From Salarchaeum japonicum (GTDB taxonomy: Archaea > Halobacteriota > Halobacteria > Halobacteriales > Halobacteriaceae): 64,000 bases of DNA. Positions 1-7,038 of the stretch are shown piece after piece. A model generated the notes under the pieces. The model saw only the letters and a program-made list of their open reading frames with translations. It was not told the origin of the DNA and made no database searches. Where the stretch lies: the NCBI RefSeq assembly GCF_020614395.1, contig NZ_CP085324.1:1555564-1619563 (forward strand). Reading direction: 5' to 3'. The position numbers and the translations under genes were made by a program. The first letter of the stretch is position 1. The number at the start of each line of letters is the position of its first letter.

Positions 1-107
1 GCCCAGACGCGGTGGTCGCTGAACGCGCCGTGCAGGAACACCACCACGGGGCCCTCGCCCCGGGACTCGTAGTAGGTCTCGACGCCGTTCGTCCGAACCG
101 TCGACAT
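1..107 (-). CDS. Alpha/beta hydrolase, N-terminal part (cut by window edge)
   Basis: Only the first 35 residues are inside the window. They run from an ATG at 107 and contain VVVFLHGAFSDHRVW, the beta-strand plus HG oxyanion-hole segment typical of alpha/beta-hydrolase-fold esterases and lactonases. The catalytic serine, acid and histidine lie outside, so the substrate cannot be named. A promoter-like element shared with aroC lies 44-74 bp upstream (151-181). Confidence 0.7.
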   Translation of the reverse strand, partial: MSTVRTNGVETYYESRGEGPVVVFLHGAFSDHRVW

Positions 108-150
108 ACCCAGTCCTTCGCGGCGAGCGGTTTCCCGTTGTCGGTGCGAG

Positions 151-181
151 CGTTCAAGTACGGGGCCGCGGCCAGCGCGGG
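151..181 (-). promoter_or_regulatory. Promoter-like element shared with aroC upstream region
   Basis: These 31 bases match 44468-44498 at about 26 positions. On the minus strand both read CTGGCCGCG, then CCNCGTAYTTGAACG. Both lie 44-83 bp upstream of a minus-strand start codon (hydrolase here, aroC there). This is not a standard haloarchaeal TATA box, so a promoter or regulator role is an inference from the repeated placement. Confidence 0.35.
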
Positions 182-301
182 GTATGTAGCGAGTGGCGCG
201 CGTCGGGCCCGCGGAAACGGCGACCGACCGGCGCGCGAGGGAGTGGTCGTCTGTCCGCAGAATCCAAACCGATTTCCCCGAGTCCCGGCTACTCGCCGGT
301 A

Positions 302-2068
302 ATGGACGAAGACCTCCGCGAGCGCGTCCGCCGAGAGGCGGAAGTGGACGCGCTCTACAACGCGCTCAAGCACGGGAGCGACGCACAGGTCGGCGCTCTG
401 ATGGGGCCGATGATGGGAGAGAACCCCGAGTTCCGGGAGCACGGCGACGAGGTTCCGGGCGTCGTCGCGCCGGTCGTCGAGGACGTGAACGCGCTCTCGA
501 CCGAGGAGAAACGGGAGCGACTGGAGGAACTCGCGCCCGAGCGACTCGCGGAACTCGACGCCGAGGACGAGGGCGAGGAGCACCCGCTCCCCGACCTGCC
601 GAACGTCGAGGAGTACGACGAGGTGCGGATGCGCTGTGCGCCGAACCCGAACGGCCCCTGGCACATCGGGCACGCGCGGATGCCCGCCGTCATCGGCTCC
701 TACAAGGAGCGCTACGACGGCTGGATGCTCGTCCGGTTCGACGACACGGACCCCGAGACGAAACGCCCGCTCGACTGGGTGTACGACCAGGTCTTGGAGG
801 ACGTGGCGTACCTCGGGTTCGAGCCGGACGAGGTCATCACGGCGTCCGACCGCCTCGACACTTACTACGAGTACGCCCGCGACCTCATCGAGATGGACGG
901 CGCGTACACGTGCTCGTGTCCCGCCGAGGAGTTCTCCGAGTTGAAGAACTCGGGCGAGGCGTGCCCGCACCGCGAGAAGGACACGGAGACCGTCCTCTCG
1001 GAGTTCGAGTCGATGGTCGACGGCGAGTACGACTCGGGCGAGATGGTGTTGCGCGTGAAGACCGACATCACGCACAAGAACCCCGCGCTCCGCGACTTCG
1101 TCGCGTTCCGCATCATCGACACGCCGCATCCGCGTCCGGAGGCCGAGGACTACCGGTGCTGGCCGATGCTCGACTTCCAGTCCGGCATCGACGACCACCT
1201 CACGGGTGTCACCCACATCATTCGCGGTATCGACCTCCAGGACTCCGCGAAGCGCCAGGGGTTCGTCTACGACTACTTCGGCTGGGAGTACCCCGAGGTC
1301 GTCCACTGGGGGCACGTCCAGGTGGACGAGTACGACGTGAAGATGAGCACGTCCACGATTCGGGAGAAGATCGAGGCCGGCGAGTTCGACGGCTGGGACG
1401 ACCCCCGCGTCCCCACCCTGCTCTCGACGAAGCGCCGGGGTATCCAGGGCGAGGCCATCGTGGACGCGATGGTTGAACTCGGAACCTCGACCTCGGACGT
1501 GGATCTGGCGATGAGTTCGGTGTACGCGAACAACCGCGACCGCATCGACGACGAGAGCCCGCGGTGTTTCTTCGTCTCCGACGGCGTCGAACTCCCCATT
1601 TCGGGCGGCCCGGACAGCGCGCATCCCCCGGTTCACCCCGAGCACGAGGAGCGCGGCGAGCGCGATATCCCCGTCGGCGACGCCGTGCTCGTCGAAGAAG
1701 ACGACCTCCCCGAACCCGGGGAGAAGCTCTGGTTGAAGGGCTACGGGCCCGTCGCGTACGACGGCGACGCGCTGACGGTAACGGACGACGACATCGACCT
1801 GGTCCGCGAGCAAGACGTGGACGTGGTGCAGTGGGTGCCCGCCGACGAGAGCGTCCCCGTGCGGATGCGGACGCCCGACGGCGACGTGTCGGGCCGCGCG
1901 GAACCCGGCCTCGCCGAGTACGACGCCGACCAGACGCTCCAGTTCGTCCGCGTCGGGTTCGTGCGCGTGGACTACGTGGCGCAACGCGCCACGGAACAGT
2001 CGAGCGGTGACAAACCGCGAGACCGCCACGAGGACGAGGAGTCCGTCGTCTACTACGCGCACCCCTAG
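302..2068 (+). CDS. gltX: Glutamyl-tRNA synthetase (archaeal, class I)
   Basis: Charges tRNA-Glu with glutamate. In haloarchaea it is normally non-discriminating, and mischarged Glu-tRNA-Gln is then amidated by GatDE (family knowledge). The 588 residues begin with an archaeal N-terminal extension of about 105 residues. The class I core follows, with HIGH at residues 121-124 inside PNPNGPWHIGHAR and KMSTS at about 347-351. The C-terminal half is the beta-barrel anticodon-binding region of the archaeal/eukaryotic GlnRS-like subfamily. The ATG at 302 is the first start before conserved sequence. The stop overlaps the convergent DUF456 stop in a shared CTAG. Confidence 0.97.
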   Translation: MDEDLRERVRREAEVDALYNALKHGSDAQVGALMGPMMGENPEFREHGDEVPGVVAPVVEDVNALSTEEKRERLEELAPERLAELDAEDEGEEHPLPDLPNVEEYDEVRMRCAPNPNGPWHIGHARMPAVIGSYKERYDGWMLVRFDDTDPETKRPLDWVYDQVLEDVAYLGFEPDEVITASDRLDTYYEYARDLIEMDGAYTCSCPAEEFSELKNSGEACPHREKDTETVLSEFESMVDGEYDSGEMVLRVKTDITHKNPALRDFVAFRIIDTPHPRPEAEDYRCWPMLDFQSGIDDHLTGVTHIIRGIDLQDSAKRQGFVYDYFGWEYPEVVHWGHVQVDEYDVKMSTSTIREKIEAGEFDGWDDPRVPTLLSTKRRGIQGEAIVDAMVELGTSTSDVDLAMSSVYANNRDRIDDESPRCFFVSDGVELPISGGPDSAHPPVHPEHEERGERDIPVGDAVLVEEDDLPEPGEKLWLKGYGPVAYDGDALTVTDDDIDLVREQDVDVVQWVPADESVPVRMRTPDGDVSGRAEPGLAEYDADQTLQFVRVGFVRVDYVAQRATEQSSGDKPRDRHEDEESVVYYAHP

Positions 2069-2538
2069 AGGTAGTGGACGGCGAGGAGTATCGCGAACAT
2101 CGCGCCGGTGAGTGCGAGTTGGACGAGGGCTGACGCGAGGACGCCGGCGGTGGCGTACGCGGCTGTTTTGACGCTTCGCCCCCCGTCGCCGTTCCGGTAG
2201 TATTCGAGGGTGAAGACGGTGCCGGCGATGCCGATGATGATGCCGATGGGGCCGCCGAGCGGGAGCAGGAGCAGGCCGACGACCGCGGCTATCAGGGTGG
2301 TTCTGGTGGACGCGCCGCCGGCGCTCGCGCCGAGTGCACCGCCGAACCAGTCCACGAAGGTGGCTGTGACGCCGAGCACGACGAGCGCGGCGAGGGCGAG
2401 CGGGCCGGGCTGGCCGGTCTGCCACCAGTAGACGGCGACGCCGACGAGGCCGGTGAGGCCGCTCGGGAGGAGCGGGACGATGCTGCCGACCATGCCGAGC
2501 GCGAGCAAGCCGAAGGCGAGGAGGACGAGCGCGTCCAT
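2065..2538 (-). CDS. DUF456 family membrane protein
   Basis: A 157-residue, very hydrophobic, glycine-rich protein with four or five predicted membrane segments. It contains the GGPIGIIIGIAGTVFTLEYYR stretch typical of DUF456 proteins, whose function is unknown. I start it at the ATG at 2538 rather than at upstream alternatives, because that ATG overlaps the tmcA stop as ATGA, the usual coupling in this genome, and the residues upstream are arginine-rich antisense-like sequence. It is probably co-transcribed with tmcA. Confidence 0.75.
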   Translation of the reverse strand: MDALVLLAFGLLALGMVGSIVPLLPSGLTGLVGVAVYWWQTGQPGPLALAALVVLGVTATFVDWFGGALGASAGGASTRTTLIAAVVGLLLLPLGGPIGIIIGIAGTVFTLEYYRNGDGGRSVKTAAYATAGVLASALVQLALTGAMFAILLAVHYL

Positions 2539-4712
2539 CAGTCGTACCTCCGGACTTCCGCGTGGGCGGCGGGCGATCCGTACTCGTCGACGAGCGGTTC
2601 GAGCGCGCTCCCGAGCGCGCGCATGCACTGGCCCGTGGAGTGGTAGTCGAGGTCATCGGCGACCGCGTCCCAGTCCTCGGTCTGGAGGAGTTTCCGGACG
2701 AGCAGGCGTTCCTCTCGGTCGGTGAGGAGGTCGGGGTGGGGGCCGGTGAGGTGGTGGGCGGCGAGCGCGCGGAATGGCGCGGGGTCGGCGGCGTAGAGTC
2801 CGGGCCCGTAGGACGCGCCGACGACGACACTCCACTGGTGGTCGGTGAGCGAGAGCGCGGGCGGGGCGTCGGCGGCGGCGAGGCAGGCGAGCGCCACGTC
2901 CGCGTCGAGGTCGGTGAGCGCGTCCCCGAGCACGCCGGGAATCCGCTCCGCGAACCACGCGGCGTGGTGACCGTGAACCGTCTCGCCGGCCTCGCTGAGC
3001 GGGTCGAGCATGATGGCGGAGTACTCGCCGCTCGTGTCGTTCCGGGTGGTGGAGACGTGGACGGTGTCGAAGCCGTTCTCGTCCCAGAACGAGACGAGTT
3101 CGGGGGTCGCGCCGTACCCGACACCGACCCAGTCGAGGTCGCCCGCGGCTTCGCTCCGGAGTTCGTCGAGGAGGTGGCCGCCGAACCCGCGGGAGCGCGC
3201 GGCGTGGTGGGTGGCGATGCGGACGACGCGCCAGCCGACGGGGACGGCGGCGTCCTCGTCCCGGAGTTGGCTCGTCAGCACGTCCGGTATCATGTTCCCG
3301 AGGATGCGGCCGCCCGAGTACATCTCCGCGCGCGTCCCCTCGTCGAGGCCGCCCTCGCGTGCGAGGAGGGCGACGGAGACGACGTGGCCGTCGTGGCGGA
3401 GCGCGCGAACGCGGAGGTTCGGGGCGTCGAGGAGGCGCGCGAGGTCGTTCGGTTCGGTTCGGTAGTGCGCGTAGACGAGCAGGCCGAACGCCTCCCGGAG
3501 CAGGGTTTCGTCCGCGAGCAGGTCGTCGCTGTCGAGCGCGTCGTACGTCGCGTCCGCGGGGGTGGCGTCGGCGACGAGCGGGTCGACGGGCGGGCGGGCG
3601 TCGAGGAGGAGCGCGCGGAACGCCCACACCTCGACTGGGTCGCCGGCGGCGTACCGAATCGGGTCGGTCATCCGGATGTCCGTCAGTTCGAGGTCGCTGT
3701 CGGCGAGGCGGTCGCGAAAGCGCACGTCGAACCCGCGGCCCGCGCCCTCGTAGCCGTGGACGGTCGTGGTGAACGCGACGCGGTCGGCGTCGAGGAAGTC
3801 TTCGAGCAGGCGGACGGGGAGCGCCGCGGCCTCGTCCACGAACACCACGTCGGGGTCGCCCGGCAGCCCCGCGGCCGCGGGCGGTTTCTCGAAGCGCAGG
3901 CTGTCACAGTCGAGTTCGGCGGCGCGCTCGAACAGTTCGCTCGCGCTCCGCTTCCGTGGGGCGGTGACGAGCACGTCCAGTCCCTCGTCGGCGAGGCAGG
4001 CGGCCGCGATGCCGGCGGCGCTCGACTTCCCGCGGCCGCGGTCGGCCTCCACGACGACTGCCTGTCCGGTCTCGCGGAGCGCTTCGAGCGCGTGCACCGC
4101 GTCCACCTGGTCCTGCGTTCGGCAGGCGTCGTACGCCCGTTCGGGGAAGTCGTGGTTGGCGGGCGGTTCCGGCGGCGGCGGGCGAATCCGGGGCGCGGGA
4201 CGCGTGCGGCCGTCCCGTTCGAGCGACCGGGCGTCCGCGTCGTAGATGCTGATTCCGGGGTGCGCGCGGAGCGTGTCGACGAGCCGGCGGCGGAAGTGCC
4301 CGGTCACGTCCGCGAGCGAGAACGGCGGTACCGCCAGGCCCTCGTCGAAGTCCTCGCGGACGCGCGGCCAGTCGTCGAGGTCGGGCGCGAGCAGGACGAG
4401 GAGTCCCCCGCCGTCCACCGCGCCGGCGATGCGGCCGAGCGCGTTCGGCCGGCACTCGTCGTGCGCGTCGTACACGACCGCCGTCCGCGTCGTTCCGAGG
4501 AGGGCGTCCGAATCACGGGGCCGCAGGCGCTCGCAGTCGAGACTCCCGACCGTCCCGAGGTGCGTGGCGTCGTCGCGCGGCACGTCGGCGGCGGAGAGCG
4601 CGGCGTCCGCGGCGTCCAGACACGACTCGCGGGACCCGGTGAGCACGAGCATGCGGCGTTCGTTCACGGACTCCGCCTCCTCGCGGAGCGCGGCGGCGAC
4701 CTCGCGAACCAT
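2538..4712 (-). CDS. tmcA: tRNA(Met)/RNA cytidine acetyltransferase
   Basis: Makes N4-acetylcytidine in RNA using acetyl-CoA and ATP. It acts at the elongator tRNA-Met wobble position in bacteria and on more RNAs in archaea. Visible in order: N-terminal DUF1726-like domain; RecA-like helicase module with Walker A GRGKSS at about residues 226-231 and Walker B VFVDEAAALP; GNAT acetyltransferase domain with THHAARSRGFGGHLL as the acetyl-CoA loop; C-terminal tRNA-binding domain. The ATG at 4712 (MVREVAAALREE) is preferred over the one at 4739 because the nine extra residues look non-coding; this gives 724 aa. It overlaps the downstream DUF456 gene by 1 nt. Confidence 0.93.
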   Translation of the reverse strand: MVREVAAALREEAESVNERRMLVLTGSRESCLDAADAALSAADVPRDDATHLGTVGSLDCERLRPRDSDALLGTTRTAVVYDAHDECRPNALGRIAGAVDGGGLLVLLAPDLDDWPRVREDFDEGLAVPPFSLADVTGHFRRRLVDTLRAHPGISIYDADARSLERDGRTRPAPRIRPPPPEPPANHDFPERAYDACRTQDQVDAVHALEALRETGQAVVVEADRGRGKSSAAGIAAACLADEGLDVLVTAPRKRSASELFERAAELDCDSLRFEKPPAAAGLPGDPDVVFVDEAAALPVRLLEDFLDADRVAFTTTVHGYEGAGRGFDVRFRDRLADSDLELTDIRMTDPIRYAAGDPVEVWAFRALLLDARPPVDPLVADATPADATYDALDSDDLLADETLLREAFGLLVYAHYRTEPNDLARLLDAPNLRVRALRHDGHVVSVALLAREGGLDEGTRAEMYSGGRILGNMIPDVLTSQLRDEDAAVPVGWRVVRIATHHAARSRGFGGHLLDELRSEAAGDLDWVGVGYGATPELVSFWDENGFDTVHVSTTRNDTSGEYSAIMLDPLSEAGETVHGHHAAWFAERIPGVLGDALTDLDADVALACLAAADAPPALSLTDHQWSVVVGASYGPGLYAADPAPFRALAAHHLTGPHPDLLTDREERLLVRKLLQTEDWDAVADDLDYHSTGQCMRALGSALEPLVDEYGSPAAHAEVRRYD

Positions 4713-4751
4713 TATCGGGCGTTCGGCCGAGGCGGGCAAGGCAGTTTCGCC

Positions 4752-5486
4752 CTACACGCCGGGAGTTGGCCCCGACTCGTCGGCGGAGAGTTGCTGGTAG
4801 GCGGCGACGAGCACGCCGTTACCGAACACGGTGACGAACGCGGACCCGAAGTTGGTGACGAGGAAGTCGAACTCGGACGCGCCGAAGACCGTAATCGGAA
4901 TCACGGTGACGATGTTGACGAGGAACGCGATGATGAGGAACGCGACGCCGAGGAGGAACGTCTGGAGGCGGTGGCCGGACGTGAGGCGCCACGAGGAGCG
5001 CAATCCCTCGAAGAAGTTCTCGTCCTCGACGGCGACGAAGACGGCCCAGAGGAAGAGCGCCGAGAGCAGGTAGAGACCGGGGAGCACGAGCGCGGCGAAT
5101 CCGAGGGCGACGACGACGGCGAAGACGATGGCGCCGACGAACACGTTCGCGAACGTCCAGACGCCGCGGCGCGTAAACGCCGCGAGCGGGAGGCGTTCCG
5201 TCTCGTCGCTCGCGAACACGCGGAGCGCGGCGACCGTCGTGAGGAGTCCGGCGACGCCGACAAGAAGCGCGATGAGGCTGTCGACGAGCGGCGACACCTC
5301 AACGATCGCCGTCGAGTCCACCGTGAGTTCCTCGCCGCCCGGGAGGGTGAACGTGAACGACGAGGCGGTTCCGAAGACGGACTCGACGACCGTCAGGGCG
5401 TACACGATACCGAAGAGGAGCAGTCCGTTGCGCTGACGAACGCTCTCGTAGCCGGTCTCGAGTACGTTTCCGATAGATAATTTCAC
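4752..5486 (-). CDS. Haloarchaeal integral membrane protein (DUF7847-like)
   Basis: About 244 residues with roughly six hydrophobic segments; no catalytic motif was recognised. The start is taken at the GTG at 5486 (MKLSIGNVLETGYESVRQRNGLLL), which matches how haloarchaeal proteins of this kind begin. Longer readings upstream run through the promoter region of rpl7ae. The assignment to the DUF7847/glycerophosphodiester-phosphodiesterase membrane-domain-like group is from memory. Function unknown. Confidence 0.6.
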   Translation of the reverse strand: MKLSIGNVLETGYESVRQRNGLLLFGIVYALTVVESVFGTASSFTFTLPGGEELTVDSTAIVEVSPLVDSLIALLVGVAGLLTTVAALRVFASDETERLPLAAFTRRGVWTFANVFVGAIVFAVVVALGFAALVLPGLYLLSALFLWAVFVAVEDENFFEGLRSSWRLTSGHRLQTFLLGVAFLIIAFLVNIVTVIPITVFGASEFDFLVTNFGSAFVTVFGNGVLVAAYQQLSADESGPTPGV

Positions 5487-5589
5487 ACCCTGAATTGTAC
5501 TCCCAAACGACGTAAAAGTAGCGGGCGGCGTGGGTTCGCGTCGCACGGACGAGGAGCGAGAAACCCGTTCCCGCGAGGCTTTGAAAGCG

Positions 5590-5598
5590 CTTTTAAGC
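5590..5598 (+). promoter_or_regulatory. TATA box of the rpl7ae operon
   Basis: CTTTTAAGC lies about 25 bp before a probable transcription start near 5619. The first start codon is at 5713, so the transcript has a leader of roughly 90 nt. That is unusual in this window, where most promoters give leaderless messages. Confidence 0.6.
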
Positions 5599-5618
5599 AT
5601 AGGAACCCCACGGTAGTA

Positions 5619-5712
5619 GTACAGCCAGTGGGGGTCGATGATGCTCCTAGCCGTTAGGGATTGACCCGGCAGGGGAGCGCAAGCCCGCCACGGCAACTAG
5701 GTGAACACAACT
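5619..5712 (+). other. Structured 5' leader of L7Ae mRNA, kink-turn-like (or small RNA)
   Basis: Two hairpins can be drawn. The first pairs GGGTC (5632-5636) with GACCC (5663-5667) around an inner TCCTA/TAGGG stem. A box-C-like AUGAUGC (5638-5644) faces UUGA (5661-5664), which resembles a kink-turn but with a non-standard bulge. The second pairs GGC and GGG (5668-5674, one bulged A) with CCC and GCC (5684-5689). A Shine-Dalgarno-like GGTGA is at 5700-5704, and an ACA-containing tail precedes the ATG. L7Ae binds kink-turns, so autoregulation is plausible. A guide RNA overlapping the leader is the alternative. Confidence 0.4.
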
Positions 5713-6075
5713 ATGCCAGTGTACGTCAACTACGATGTCCCAGCGGACCTCCAGGAACGAGCCCTCGAAGCCCTCGAAGTGGCTCGCGACACCGGGAGCG
5801 TGAAGAAAGGTACGAACGAGACGACGAAGTCCATCGAGCGCGGGAACGCAGACCTCGTGTTCGTCGCGGAAGACGTCTCCCCCGAGGAGATCGTCCTCCA
5901 CATCCCCGAGCTCGCGGACGAGAAGGGGATTCCGTACGTGTTCGTCGACACGCAGGACGAACTCGGGAACGCCGCCGGTCTCGAAGTCGGCTCCGCCGCC
6001 GCGGCCGTCGTGGACGCCGGTGACGCCGACGAGGACGTCGAAGACATCTCGGCGAAAGTCGAGGAACTCAAGTAA
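5713..6075 (+). CDS. rpl7ae: Ribosomal protein L7Ae / box C/D and H/ACA RNP core
   Basis: A 120-residue kink-turn-binding protein. It serves in the 50S subunit, box C/D and H/ACA guide RNPs, and archaeal RNase P. The family signature includes [14 protein letters not shown] (RNA contact) and the [16 protein letters not shown] core. The ATG at 5713 is chosen over an in-frame GTG at 5701 because [10 protein letters not shown] is the standard haloarchaeal N-terminus and GGTGA is well spaced before it. First gene of an operon with rps28e, rpl24e and ndk. It has the longest leader noted in this part of the window, see the leader entry. Confidence 0.97.
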   Translation: MPVYVNYDVPADLQERALEALEVARDTGSVKKGTNETTKSIERGNADLVFVAEDVSPEEIVLHIPELADEKGIPYVFVDTQDELGNAAGLEVGSAAAAVVDAGDADEDVEDISAKVEELK

Positions 6076-6081
6076 TAACTC

Positions 6082-6306
6082 ATGAGCGCGGAAGAACCAG
6101 CAAGCGACTCCACGTCCGCCGAAGTCATCGAGGTCGTCGGGAAGACCGGGATGCACGGCGAGGCGATGCAAGTGAAGTGCCGACTCCAGGAAGGGTCGAA
6201 CCAGGGCCGCATCATCACGCGGAACTGCCTCGGCCCCGTCCGGGTCGGCGACGTCATCCAGCTCCGCGAGACGGCTCGCGAGGCTGACCCCATCGGAGGT
6301 CAATAA
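6082..6306 (+). CDS. rps28e: Ribosomal protein S28e
   Basis: A 74-residue component of the archaeal 30S subunit. The OB-fold core is recognisable: [18 protein letters not shown], then [16 protein letters not shown] and a C-terminal LRETAREA. It lies 6 nt after rpl7ae, and its TAA shares one base with the rpl24e ATG (TAATG), so translation is coupled. The N-terminus has a short Ser/Thr/Glu extension usual for halophiles. Confidence 0.97.
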   Translation: MSAEEPASDSTSAEVIEVVGKTGMHGEAMQVKCRLQEGSNQGRIITRNCLGPVRVGDVIQLRETAREADPIGGQ

Positions 6307-6500
6307 TGCCCCAGACACGAGAATGCGACTACTGCGGTAGCGACATCGAACCCGGCACGGGGACGATGTTCGTCTACAACGACGGCACCACCGTCCACTT
6401 CTGCTCGTCCAAGTGCGAGAAGAACGCGGACCTCGGTCGCGAGCCGCGTGACCTGGAGTGGACCGAAGAAGGCCAGGCGCAGGGCGGGGAGAACGAATGA
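6306..6500 (+). CDS. rpl24e: Ribosomal protein L24e
   Basis: A 64-residue zinc-ribbon protein of the 50S subunit. It has CDYCG near the N-terminus and CSSKCEKN about 26 residues later, giving the four zinc-ligand cysteines. It overlaps both neighbours: 1 nt with rps28e upstream and ATGA with ndk downstream. The acidic glutamine- and glycine-rich tail is poorly conserved. Confidence 0.97.
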   Translation: MPQTRECDYCGSDIEPGTGTMFVYNDGTTVHFCSSKCEKNADLGREPRDLEWTEEGQAQGGENE

Positions 6501-6979
6501 GCCACCACGACGAGCGGACGTTCGTGATGGTGAAGCCCGACGGCGTGCAGCGCGGCCTCATCGGCGACATCGTCGGTCGCCTGGAGGACAAGGGCCTGAA
6601 GATGGTCGGCGGGAAGTTCATGCAGATCGACGAGGAGCTCGCGCACGAGCACTACGCCGAGCACGAGGACAAGCCCTTCTTCGAGGGTCTCGTCGAGTTC
6701 ATCACGTCCGGCCCCGTCTTCGCGATGGTCTGGGAAGGCGCGGACGCGACCCGGCAGGTTCGCCAGATGATGGGCGCGACGGACGCGCAGGAGGCCGCTC
6801 CCGGCACCATCCGCGGTGACTACGGGAACGACCTCGGTCACAACCTCATCCACGGGAGCGACCACGAGGACGAGGGCGCGAACGAGCGCGAAATCGAGTT
6901 GTTCTTCGACGAGGACGAACTGGTCGATTGGGACCTCGCCACCACGCAGTGGGTGTACGAGGACGCTGACGACCACTGA
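6497..6979 (+). CDS. ndk: Nucleoside diphosphate kinase
   Basis: Transfers the gamma phosphate between NTPs and NDPs through a phosphohistidine. The 160-residue protein has the start motif [18 protein letters not shown] and the active-site histidine in NLIHGSD. An acidic insertion [12 protein letters not shown] follows the active site, as in haloarchaeal NDKs. The ATG at 6497 overlaps the rpl24e stop (ATGA). Last gene of the operon; the next gene has its own TATA box. Confidence 0.97.
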   Translation: MSHHDERTFVMVKPDGVQRGLIGDIVGRLEDKGLKMVGGKFMQIDEELAHEHYAEHEDKPFFEGLVEFITSGPVFAMVWEGADATRQVRQMMGATDAQEAAPGTIRGDYGNDLGHNLIHGSDHEDEGANEREIELFFDEDELVDWDLATTQWVYEDADDH

Positions 6980-7006
6980 GGTCGCCCGCGACCGATTCCG
7001 CCTATC

Positions 7007-7015
7007 CTTTTATCG
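7007..7015 (+). promoter_or_regulatory. TATA box, acylase gene
   Basis: CCTTTTATC is centred about 27 bp before the ATG at 7039. This predicts a leaderless or nearly leaderless transcript starting close to the initiation codon. Confidence 0.5.
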
Positions 7016-7038
7016 TAATAGGTAGCCTAGCGTGGGCT

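Noticed and set aside
12-302. 96-codon plus-strand frame at the left edge
   Set aside because: Antisense to the alpha/beta hydrolase start and running through its promoter; no conserved sequence.
2562-5480. 972-codon plus-strand frame opposite tmcA
   Set aside because: Mirror of the TmcA reading frame. Composition (Arg, Val, Glu repeats) is that of a shadow frame.
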